Below the pieces are notes generated by a model. It saw nothing but the letters and a program-made list of their open reading frames with translations, had not been told where the DNA came from and ran no database searches. Of a stretch of 64,000 bases of DNA, positions 33,817 to 41,432 are shown piece after piece; the first letter of the stretch is position 1, and each line of letters opens with the position of its first letter. The translations under genes were made by a program, and so were the position numbers. The stretch is from Crossiella sp. CA-258035 (GTDB taxonomy: Bacteria > Actinomycetota > Actinomycetes > Mycobacteriales > Pseudonocardiaceae): contig NZ_CP116413.1 in NCBI RefSeq assembly GCF_030064675.1, positions 3,690,001 to 3,754,000 of the forward strand, given 5' to 3'.

Positions 33817-34322
33817 CGGCTGGTCAGCCCCTTCTCCCGGAGGGCGCGGCGCAACGCGCGCAGGCCGTAGTGCAGGCGGGAGCGCACGGTGCCCTGCGGC
33901 ACCGCCAGGTCCACCGCCAGCTCGGCCACCGAGTGCCCGAGGTAGAACGCGCGGATGATGACCGTGCGGTGCTCGGTGGTCAGCTGGGTCAGCACCTCGG
34001 TGATCACCCAGGCGTCCAGCACCGAGTCGGTCTGGTCGGGGCGCGCCGGGTCGGGCACCCTGGCCGCGCCCACCTCCCGCCGCGAGTGCGCGCTGCGGCG
34101 TTCGTCGACGACCACGTTGCGCGCCACCCGGAACAGCCAGGCCCGCGCCGCCGACTCGCCCTGGTCCAGCACCGCCGGGCTGCGCCACAGCCGCAGCAGG
34201 CTCTCCTGGACCACGTCCTGGGAGAGCTGTTCGTCGCCGGTCAGCCGCAGCGCGAAGCGCCGCAGCGCGGGCGCGTGGCGGTCGTGCACCAGGCGGAGCA
34301 GCTCCGCCGCCGTGGTGGCCAC
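33813..34322 (-). CDS. ECF RNA polymerase sigma factor
   Basis: 169 residues. Region 2 (RFALRLTGDEQLSQDVVQESLLRLWRSP) and region 4 (LTTEHRTVIIRAFYLGHSVAELAVDLAVPQGTVRSRLHYGLRALRRAL) are clear, with no C-terminal extension. The chosen GTG 34322 lies one base after the stop of the membrane protein gene; the longer frame to 34370 overlaps that gene and lacks family sequence. It is third in a four-gene coupled operon, so it may drive its own operon and others. Confidence 0.9.
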   Translation of the reverse strand: MATTAAELLRLVHDRHAPALRRFALRLTGDEQLSQDVVQESLLRLWRSPAVLDQGESAARAWLFRVARNVVVDERRSAHSRREVGAARVPDPARPDQTDSVLDAWVITEVLTQLTTEHRTVIIRAFYLGHSVAELAVDLAVPQGTVRSRLHYGLRALRRALREKGLTSR

Positions 34323-34323
34323 C

Positions 34324-35592
34324 TCAGGAGTCCCAGATCGCGCCGTAGGCCGGAATCCCTTGTGCCTCAAGGGACTCGACCACGTGCCAGGTGGTCTTCC
34401 GGTTGGAGATGCAGATGACGGCCTCCGCGCCGGACTCCCGGTGCGCGCGCAGCGCCAGCTCGACCAGGTCGGGCTTGCCGTCGCGGTCGGTGTCCCAGAT
34501 GACCGCCTCCGGCTGCACGGACTCGATCTCGGCCACCAGCGCCTCGCCGTAGGTGCGCACCGGGTTCCTGGTCGACCACACCAGGCGGGCCGGGGTGTCC
34601 CCGGCGAGCAGGTGCGGCAGGCACGGCCCGATGCCGCTGCCGGTGGCCACCCACACCACGCCGCGGAAGAGCCGGTCGATGTTGCCCACGCCCGCGGTCG
34701 GGATGCCCTTGACCCACAGGTGCGTGGGTTTGTCGTCCACCAGCCCGCCGGTCCAGTCGCCGGCGCGGGAGATGGTGAGCCGGAAACCGGAGCGGCCGGG
34801 CGCGGGCACGTTGGCGAAGGAATGCCACTCCAGCAACGGGTTCCGGCTCACCGCGGTGGAGGACCCGGCGAACGGGGTGACGCCGTGGTCGAAGGCCACC
34901 AGGGCCACGTGCCGGGACGGCGTGCTGATCCGCACCGGCACCCGGCGCAGCCGCAGCCAGGGCAGCGCCACGCTGGTCACCACCACCAGCAGGGCCCAGA
35001 ACGGCGCGGAGCCGAGGAATACCCGGCCCTGCGCCTGCGCCAGCGCGGCGGCGTGCGCGGTGAAGAGCACCAGCAGCGCCCAGCCGCCGAAGCGGTGGCA
35101 GCGCTCGAACAGGTCGTGCCGGGCCGCGCGCAGCTTCGGCAGCGCGAACACCACCATGGCGACCAGCAGCACCGCGATGGCCCAGGTGCTCACCAGCAGC
35201 GCTGGGGGGCCGCCGCGGGCGGTGATCACCCAGGCCAGCACCGCGAACCAGGCCGTGCCACCGATCGCGGCGCCGACGTGCAGGCCGCCGAAGTGGTAGA
35301 CCTTGCCCAGCGTCCACCGCACCCGCAGCGGCCAGTGCTTCGGCGCGCTGGTGGCCAGCCGGAACAGCAGGTTGATCACGTGCTGCTGGCGGATCAGCAC
35401 GGCCAGCAGCAGGTTGCCGAGCACCAGCCACAGCAGCACGTCCAGGTCGGCACGCCAGTCGGTGGCCAGTGCCAGCACCAGGTTGGCCAGCAGCACCGCG
35501 GCCAGCAGCCGGTTGTGGTGGGTGAAGGGCCTGCGCCGCAGCCGGGCGCGCCAGCCCGCAGGGGCGGGGGCCAGGACCGGGGCGGCGCTCAC
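34324..35592 (-). CDS. Multi-pass membrane protein with FAD/NAD(P)-reductase-like domain
   Basis: 422 residues. About six membrane segments between residues 28 and 215, with paired His-containing stretches (FGGLHVG, ERCHRFGGW, FTAHA) that could bind heme. The C-terminal half is reductase-like: a beta-barrel (about 220-300) and a nucleotide motif GVVWVATGSGIGPCLPHLL, as in ferredoxin-NADP reductase folds. It resembles TmpA-type membrane flavoproteins known from fungi, and the A-domain next door recalls their partner or fused domains. This is from memory of the family and not proven. GTG 35592 overlaps the A-domain stop (GTGA). Confidence 0.75.
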   Translation of the reverse strand: MSAAPVLAPAPAGWRARLRRRPFTHHNRLLAAVLLANLVLALATDWRADLDVLLWLVLGNLLLAVLIRQQHVINLLFRLATSAPKHWPLRVRWTLGKVYHFGGLHVGAAIGGTAWFAVLAWVITARGGPPALLVSTWAIAVLLVAMVVFALPKLRAARHDLFERCHRFGGWALLVLFTAHAAALAQAQGRVFLGSAPFWALLVVVTSVALPWLRLRRVPVRISTPSRHVALVAFDHGVTPFAGSSTAVSRNPLLEWHSFANVPAPGRSGFRLTISRAGDWTGGLVDDKPTHLWVKGIPTAGVGNIDRLFRGVVWVATGSGIGPCLPHLLAGDTPARLVWSTRNPVRTYGEALVAEIESVQPEAVIWDTDRDGKPDLVELALRAHRESGAEAVICISNRKTTWHVVESLEAQGIPAYGAIWDS

Positions 35593-37118
35593 GCGACGGT
35601 CTCCGCCCGCTGGCCGGTCAGCCGGGTCAGCAGCGCCCGCCGGTCCACCTTGCCGCGCTCGGTCAGCGGCAGCCGGTCCACCGGCACGATCAGCGCGGGC
35701 ACGCAGTAGTAGGGCAGCTGGGCGGCCACCGAGTGGCGGACCGCCTCGGGCACGGCGGTTGCCGGGCTGACGAACCCGACCAGCCCGCCCTCGTAGAGCA
35801 CCGTGCTGGCCCGCCGGCAGCCGGGCGCGCGTTCCAGCGCCGCGGTGACCGCGTCCAGTTCGACCCGGAAACCCTTGACCTTCACCTGGTCGTCGGTGCG
35901 CCCGTGGTGTTCCAGCTGGCCGTCGGTGGTCCAGCGGACCAGGTCGCGGGTGCGGAACATCAGGCCGCCGCCCAGGAACGGGTCCGGGCGGTAGCGCTGC
36001 GCGGTGAGGTCGGCGTCGCCGAGGTAGCCGCCGGTGACGCAGGCGCCACCGGCCCACATCTCGCCGACCTCGCCGATCCGGCACGGGTTGAGCGCCTCGT
36101 CGAGCACGTAGACGGTGGTGTTGGGCACCGGGCGGCCGATGGTCAGCCTGCCGGTGGCCGGGTCGTAGCGCTGCACGGTGTTGACGATGGTGACCTCGGT
36201 GGGGCCGCAGGCGTTGTGGAAGACCGCGGTGCGCGACCAGGCGCGGGCCAGCGCGGGCGGGCAGCGCTCACCGGCCACCGCGACCACCCGCACCCGCGGG
36301 CAGTCCCTGGGGTCCACAGTGGACAGCACCCCGGGGGTGGCGATCAGCGCGGTCGCGGTGCGGGCCGCCGCGGTCGGGTCGTCGCCGCGCACCAGCACGC
36401 AGCCGCCGTTGGCCAGCGTGCCCAGCACCTCCCACACGGCCATGTCGAAGGCGATGTTGAGCAGCTGCGGCACCCGGTCGCCGGGGCCGATGCCGAGCGA
36501 ACCCGGTGCGGTGAGCAGGACGTTGCACAGGTTGGCGTGCGTGACCCTGACCCCGTTGGGCCTGCCGGTGGTGCCCGAGGTGAAGATCACCACCGCGGTC
36601 TCGCCGCACCGGGCGGGCAGTGCCGCGGTGGCGCTCGGGTGGTCGTCGATCGTGATCACCGTGCCGAGGCCCGCGGGCACGAGTCCCTGGTGTGCCGTGG
36701 TGGTCAGCACGACCTCGATGTCCGCCACCGCGGCGATGTGCCGCAGGTGCGGCGGCGGGGTGAGCCGGATGTCCTGCGGCACATAGGCCGCACCGGCTTT
36801 GAGCACCGCGAGCATGCCCACCACCATGGCCACCGACCTGGTCAGGAACAGCCCGACGTGCGCGCCGGGGCGCACCCCGTGCTCGATGAGCAGCCGGGCC
36901 AGCGCGGTGGCCCTGCGGTCCAGCTCGGCGTAGGTCACCGACTCGCCGAGGTGCTCCACGGCGGGGGCCTCCGGGCAGGCCGCGGCCCGCGCCTGGACCG
37001 CGAGGTGGACGTGGGTGAACGGGACTGGTGTGCGTGGCCCCCATCCGAAGCGGTCGAAGAGCACGCGCTCGTGCGGGGGCAGGCCGCGCAGGGCAGGGGA
37101 TTCGACGATCGGGGTCAC
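35589..37118 (-). CDS. Stand-alone NRPS-type adenylation domain protein
   Basis: 509 residues, ANL superfamily: activates a carboxylate as acyl-AMP. Core motifs: A3 FTSGTTGRPNGV (about 179-190; the usual Lys of PKG is Asn188), A4 FDMAVWE (Asp225 kept, which suggests an amino-acid substrate), A5 NACGPTE (302-308), A7 RTRDL (389-393, Gly replaced by Arg), A8 GRTDDQVKVKGFRVELD, A10 GKVDRR with the catalytic Lys. The chain ends just after A10, so there is no carrier or reductase domain. GTG start at 37118. First gene of the operon with the membrane reductase, sigma and anti-sigma genes. Confidence 0.88.
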   Translation of the reverse strand: MTPIVESPALRGLPPHERVLFDRFGWGPRTPVPFTHVHLAVQARAAACPEAPAVEHLGESVTYAELDRRATALARLLIEHGVRPGAHVGLFLTRSVAMVVGMLAVLKAGAAYVPQDIRLTPPPHLRHIAAVADIEVVLTTTAHQGLVPAGLGTVITIDDHPSATAALPARCGETAVVIFTSGTTGRPNGVRVTHANLCNVLLTAPGSLGIGPGDRVPQLLNIAFDMAVWEVLGTLANGGCVLVRGDDPTAAARTATALIATPGVLSTVDPRDCPRVRVVAVAGERCPPALARAWSRTAVFHNACGPTEVTIVNTVQRYDPATGRLTIGRPVPNTTVYVLDEALNPCRIGEVGEMWAGGACVTGGYLGDADLTAQRYRPDPFLGGGLMFRTRDLVRWTTDGQLEHHGRTDDQVKVKGFRVELDAVTAALERAPGCRRASTVLYEGGLVGFVSPATAVPEAVRHSVAAQLPYYCVPALIVPVDRLPLTERGKVDRRALLTRLTGQRAETVA

Positions 37119-37231
37119 TCCCGGATCCTTTCGCCAGGCCGGTGGTCACCCCGTCTGAACGAGACAGGTCGGGTGAATGTTCAACTAAATATCCGGAAAA
37201 CGTTGCCGGGCTTGGAAGTTGCCCGGTCGTG

Positions 37232-37262
37232 GTCGAACGCGGCGTCGAACGCGCGTCGAACG
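37232..37262. promoter_or_regulatory. Triple GTCGAACG repeat
   Basis: Copies at 37232-37239, 37244-37251 and 37255-37262, spaced 12 and 11 bp. It lies in the 173-bp gap between the end of the LacI gene and the start of the A-domain operon. The core GTCGAA is the complement of the TTCGAC repeated at 3909-3938 with the same spacing. Confidence 0.5.
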
Positions 37263-37291
37263 GCAGAGTCCACAATGGACTCCGTGGTGGC

Positions 37292-38302
37292 TCAGGAACC
37301 GGGGCGGCGGCGGTGCGCGCTGGCCCGTTCGGTCAGCCGCGGTGGCAGCAGGGTCAGCGCGGGCGGCCGGACCCCGGCGAGCCGGGCGGCGAGCAGGTCC
37401 ACGGCCCTGGCGCCCAGCTCCTCGGCGGGCAGGTGCACCGAGGTCAGCCGCGGCGAGGCCCGCTCGGCCAGCTCATCGGGGCAGATGGCCACCACGGACA
37501 CCTCGGCCGGCACGTCGCGGCCGAGCTCACGCAGGCTGGTCAGCACCGAGGGCAGCGCGCCCTCGTTGTGCACCACCAGCGCGGTCAGCCGGGGCTGCTC
37601 CTGCAACAGGGCCGCCACCGTGCGCCGCACCGAGGGCAGCTGCTCGTCGGTCGCCCTGGTCAGCACCGAGACGCCGCGGCGGATCGCGGCCGCGGTGAAG
37701 CCGGCCATGGTGCGGTGCGCGTAACCGGCGTCGCGGTGGTAGACCAGCTGGGGCGAGCCGAGCAGGGCCACGCTGTGGTGCCCGAGGTCGGCCAGGTGGT
37801 CCAGGCACAGCGCGCCCGCCGCGGTGAAGTCCAGGTCCACACAGGTCAGTCCGGTGGGGTCGACCGGGAAGCCGATCAGCACCGAGGGGCGGTCCATCGC
37901 GCGCAGCACCGGCGCCCTGGCATCGCGCAGCTCCACGTCCATCACCACCAGGCCGTCCACGCCGCTGCGCTGCACCGCCTGGCGCAGGCCCTCCGCGCCG
38001 GTGTCCGCGGTGAGCAGCAGCACGTCGTTGCCGTGCCGGTGCGCGGCGGTGGTCACCGCGCTGACGAAGCGCATCAGCACCGGCAGGTGGGTGCCCGCGC
38101 GCAGCGGCGCGACCAGGCCCAGCACCCCGGTCCGGCGCGCCGCGCCGCGTGGCGCCTGCTGGGTGAGGTAGCCGAGGGCGCGGGCACTCTCCTCGACCTT
38201 GGCCCTGGTGGCCGGGCTGATCGCGCGCTTGCCGGAGAGCACGTAGGAGACCGTGCTCGGGGCGACGCCGGCCCGCCGAGCCACGTCCGCGATGGTGGCC
38301 AA
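37292..38302 (-). CDS. LacI-family regulator, pectin-locus candidate
   Basis: 336 residues. HTH ATIADVARRAGVAPSTVSYVLSGKRAISPATRAKVEESARALGY, then a sensor domain ending PPRLTERAS. The TTG at 38302 is preferred because AGGAGGG lies just upstream and the HTH begins at the next residue; the frame extends to 38398 without family sequence. It is divergent from the PL1 pectate lyase, and a TTCGA-rich operator lies between them. It is closely similar over its full length to the LacI protein at 62715, so the two are paralogues. Confidence 0.85.
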   Translation of the reverse strand: MATIADVARRAGVAPSTVSYVLSGKRAISPATRAKVEESARALGYLTQQAPRGAARRTGVLGLVAPLRAGTHLPVLMRFVSAVTTAAHRHGNDVLLLTADTGAEGLRQAVQRSGVDGLVVMDVELRDARAPVLRAMDRPSVLIGFPVDPTGLTCVDLDFTAAGALCLDHLADLGHHSVALLGSPQLVYHRDAGYAHRTMAGFTAAAIRRGVSVLTRATDEQLPSVRRTVAALLQEQPRLTALVVHNEGALPSVLTSLRELGRDVPAEVSVVAICPDELAERASPRLTSVHLPAEELGARAVDLLAARLAGVRPPALTLLPPRLTERASAHRRRPGS

Positions 38303-38420
38303 CCCGCCCTCCTCGTCACCGCCGTTGGTGCTTCGGGACGGTACGGCCGGGCCGGGGGTCCGGCTAGGGCCAACCGTCTTGCGAAGGCCCTCCGGCAAGA
38401 CGGTTTCCAGCCGGTCGGAG

Positions 38421-38457
38421 CCATTTCGACAATTCGATTCGAAGGCAATCGAAATGG
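38421..38457. promoter_or_regulatory. Nested operator between the LacI and PL1 genes
   Basis: CCATTTCGA (38421-38429) and its complement (38449-38457) enclose ATTCGATTCGAA (38432-38443). The inner motif equals the first 12 bases of the 13-mer found before the beta-helix gene (48748) and, reversed, before the SnoaL-like gene (56494). The whole divergent gap (38303-38633, 331 bp) holds only this site and the promoter at 38496. Confidence 0.75.
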
Positions 38458-38495
38458 GTCATGTACGTGATGAGAGAATTCGGCGAATCGGCATG

Positions 38496-38524
38496 TTGAC
38501 AGCGGGTAAATGCCTCATTACGCT
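38496..38524 (+). promoter_or_regulatory. Sigma-70-like promoter of the PL1 gene
   Basis: TTGACA (38496-38501), 17-bp spacer, TACGCT (38519-38524), about 110 bp before the ATG. It lies 38 bp downstream of the nested operator. Confidence 0.5.
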
Positions 38525-38633
38525 GCCGGTTGCAGCATTTGTTGTCATTATCATTTACCGCCGCTGATTCTCATTTTCCGCAGTGGCTGCTGTCTTTTTC
38601 CCGGTGGTGGCCACCGTTCACGAGAGGAAGCAG

Positions 38634-39593
38634 ATGTCCCGGACATCCTCACCGAGCCGGCGGGCTCCCTGGTCTGCCGCGCTGGTCGTCGCGCTGGCCG
38701 TCACCGGCCTGGCGGCCGCCGCGCCTGCCGCCTCAGCCGCGCCGTTCGACCTGGCGGGCTGGGCCACCCAGGGCGGCGGCACCACCGGCGGTGGCGGCGC
38801 CACCCCGGTCACCGTCAGCACCGCGGCCGCCTTCACCGCCGCGGTCAAGGCCAGCGGTCCCGCGGTGGTCCGCATCACCGGCACCATCGCGCTCTCCGGC
38901 ATGGCCGCGGTCAGCTCGGACAAGACCATCATCGGGGTCGGCTCCGGCGCCGCGATCATCGGGCACGGGCTCAACATCTCCAGGTCCAGCAATGTGATCG
39001 TGCGCAACCTGAACTTCCGGAACTGGGCCGACGACGCGATCAACGTGCAGTACTCCACCCGGGTGTGGATCGACCACAACAGCTTCGCCAGCGGCAAGGA
39101 CGGCGCGGTCGACGTCAAGCGCGCCTCCGACCTGGTCACCGTGTCCTGGAACAGGTTCTCCAGCCACGACAAGACGATGCTGCTCGGGCACAGCGACGAC
39201 AACGGCGGCGAGGACCGGGGCAAGCTCCGGGTGACCTACCACCACAACTCCTTCGAGGGCACCGGTCAGCGGCACCCCAGGGTGCGCTTCGGCAATCCGG
39301 TGCACGTCTACAACAACTACTACGGCGGCGTCACCAGTTACGGCGTGGCGTCCACCAAGGAAGGTGGCGTGCTGGTCGAAGGCAATTTCTTCGAGAACAC
39401 CAAGGACCCGTTCCACCTGGGTGAGGGCAGTTCTCCCGCGGGCACGCTGGTGGCCCGGAACAACCATTTTGTCAGCTCCGGCTCCGGGCAGACCGGCGGC
39501 AGTGTGAAGAGCATTCCCTATTCCTATCAGCTGGACCGCGCCAGTGACGTGAAGACGATCGTCCGGAACGGGGCAGGCCCAGGGCGCATCTGA
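38634..39593 (+). CDS. Secreted PL1 pectate lyase
   Basis: 319 residues, signal peptide to about residue 36 (PAASA). Right-handed beta-helix of the pectate lyase C family: NVIVRNLNFRNW, VWIDHNSF, DGAVDVKRASDLVTVSWNRF (calcium Asp residues) and RHPRVRFGNPVHVYNNYY, whose Arg is the usual catalytic base. It cleaves polygalacturonate by beta-elimination. The ATG at 38634 follows GAGAGGAAG. It may be transcribed with the PL10-like gene, though a hairpin separates them. Confidence 0.93.
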   Translation: MSRTSSPSRRAPWSAALVVALAVTGLAAAAPAASAAPFDLAGWATQGGGTTGGGGATPVTVSTAAAFTAAVKASGPAVVRITGTIALSGMAAVSSDKTIIGVGSGAAIIGHGLNISRSSNVIVRNLNFRNWADDAINVQYSTRVWIDHNSFASGKDGAVDVKRASDLVTVSWNRFSSHDKTMLLGHSDDNGGEDRGKLRVTYHHNSFEGTGQRHPRVRFGNPVHVYNNYYGGVTSYGVASTKEGGVLVEGNFFENTKDPFHLGEGSSPAGTLVARNNHFVSSGSGQTGGSVKSIPYSYQLDRASDVKTIVRNGAGPGRI

Positions 39594-39605
39594 GCGCCTG
39601 CCCGT

Positions 39606-39650
39606 GCGCTCCGGGGCCGGCGCGGCCGTCGCCCGCCGTCCCCGGAGCGC
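39606..39650 (+). terminator. Hairpin between the PL1 and PL10-like genes
   Basis: 11-bp inverted repeat GCGCTCCGGGG (39606-39616) and its complement (39640-39650). No U-tract follows, so it may attenuate rather than stop transcription. Confidence 0.55.
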
Positions 39651-39686
39651 CACCGCGCCCATCGCCGAGAACTCACCGGAGGAGCC

Positions 39687-41432
39687 ATGAGCACACCCCT
39701 GAGCCGCCGCGCCTTCGCCAGGCTCGCCCTCGCCCCGGCCGCCCTCACCCTGCTCGGCGGCGGCGCGGCACACGCGGCCGCCGCCCCGGACCGGGGCGCG
39801 GTGCTGCGCGCGATGGGCCGGGCCGCGGTCTTCCTGGACCGCCACGTCTCCTACCGCGGCGGTTACCTGTGGAGCTACCTGCCCGACCTGTCCGCCTCCT
39901 GGGGTGAACTGGAGGCGCGGCGGAGCATGTGCTGGGTGCAACCGCCCGGCACGCCCTCGGTCGGGCACAGCCTGCTCGACGCCTACCACGCCACCGGCGC
40001 GGAGGAGTTCTACCGCGCCGCCGAGCGCACCGGGCTGGCGCTGGTGGCCGCGCAGCTGCCGATCGGCGGCTGGAACTACGTGCACGACTTCGCCGGGACC
40101 GGCGCGCTGCGCCGCTGGTACGAGACCGTCGGCGGGAACGGCTGGCGGCTGGAGGAGTTCCAGCACCACTACGGCAACGCCACCTTCGACGACGCGGGCA
40201 CCTCGGCCGCCGCGCAGCTGATCCTGCGGCTGTACCTGGAACGCCGCGACCCCCGGTTCAAGGCGGCGCTGGCGCGGGCGATCCGGTTCGTGCTCGCCGC
40301 GCAGTTCCGCGGCGGCGTGGCCGACGGCGGCTGGCCACAGCGGTTCCCCGCCTTCGCGGGCTCGGTCTCCCGCACGCACTGGCCTGCCGAACGGCCGCCA
40401 TGGCTGCCCGCTGACGTGCGGCACGGCATGGAGGACGGCGAGTACACCCAGCACGTCACCTTCAACGACGACGTGCTCGGCGAGAACATCAAGTTCCTGC
40501 TGCTGTGCGCCAGCACGCTGCACCGGCCGGACCTCCTGGCACCGGTGCACCGCGCGATGCGCTGCCTGCAACGGATGCAGCAGCCCGGACCGCAGGCAGG
40601 CTGGGCCCTGCAACACCTGTCCAGGCCCGTCGGCGGCCGTCCGGCCGGGGCACCGGCAGGCGCGCGGTCCTACGAGCCGAGGGCGCTGGCCACGCACACC
40701 ACGCAGACCAACATCCGCCAGCTGTTCCACTACTTCCGGCTCACCGGCGACCGCTCCTACCTGACCAGGGTGCCCGAGGCGATCGACTGGCTGAGCAGCT
40801 GCCCGCTCACCGAGCAACAGCTGGCGGAGAACCCGCTGCTGGCCAAGCGCACGCACCCGACGTTCGTGGAGCTGGGCACCAACCGGGCGCTGTTCGTGCA
40901 CCGCTTCGGCAGCAACATCCGCAACGGCGCCTACTACACCGACCACGACCACCGGAACACCCTCGGCCACTACTCCGCGGGCCGGGCCATCGACCTGGAC
41001 GGCCTGCGGCGCACCTACGCGGAGCTGGCCTCGTTGAGCGACAAGGAGATCGCCGAGCTGCGCGCCCGCTCCCCGCTGACCCCCGGCCCGCCGATCCCGG
41101 TGCCCCGGCACTTCTCCGTGCGCGAGCTGGAGCTGACCGACCTGTTCCGGGACGCCAAGCCCACTCTGCCCACGGTGCCCGACGCCGACGCCGAGACCCT
41201 GGTGCGCGACCTCGGCAACAAGGACCACTGGCTCACCCCGGCCGAGGCGGTCACCAACCCGTTCCGGGGGCGACCGCCCGCGGAACCGTTCCACGGCAAG
41301 GACTTCATGAGCACCCACGTCGGCGACCGCTACGACACCTCGCCCTTCCCGCCAGCCGAACGGCCACTGGTGATCAGCACCGGCGCCTACGTGGCCAACA
41401 TGGCCAAGCTGATCGCCTGGGCGGATCGATGA
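39687..41432 (+). CDS. Tat-exported pectate lyase, PL10-like
   Basis: 581 residues, Tat signal (LSRRAFARLALAPAAL). An all-helical toroid is suggested by repeated patterns SLLDAYHATG, RLYLERRDPRF and LFHYFRLTGDRSYL. The block DGGWPQRFPAFAG ... YTQHVTFNDDVLGENIKFLL matches the pectate lyase PL10 fold (GGWPQ and HITFND motifs). The protein is longer than a bare PL10 domain (about 320 residues), with an extra C-terminal part of unknown role. RBS GGAGGAG before ATG 39687; its stop overlaps the next start (ATGA). Likely acts on polygalacturonate outside the cell. Confidence 0.8.
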   Translation: MSTPLSRRAFARLALAPAALTLLGGGAAHAAAAPDRGAVLRAMGRAAVFLDRHVSYRGGYLWSYLPDLSASWGELEARRSMCWVQPPGTPSVGHSLLDAYHATGAEEFYRAAERTGLALVAAQLPIGGWNYVHDFAGTGALRRWYETVGGNGWRLEEFQHHYGNATFDDAGTSAAAQLILRLYLERRDPRFKAALARAIRFVLAAQFRGGVADGGWPQRFPAFAGSVSRTHWPAERPPWLPADVRHGMEDGEYTQHVTFNDDVLGENIKFLLLCASTLHRPDLLAPVHRAMRCLQRMQQPGPQAGWALQHLSRPVGGRPAGAPAGARSYEPRALATHTTQTNIRQLFHYFRLTGDRSYLTRVPEAIDWLSSCPLTEQQLAENPLLAKRTHPTFVELGTNRALFVHRFGSNIRNGAYYTDHDHRNTLGHYSAGRAIDLDGLRRTYAELASLSDKEIAELRARSPLTPGPPIPVPRHFSVRELELTDLFRDAKPTLPTVPDADAETLVRDLGNKDHWLTPAEAVTNPFRGRPPAEPFHGKDFMSTHVGDRYDTSPFPPAERPLVISTGAYVANMAKLIAWADR

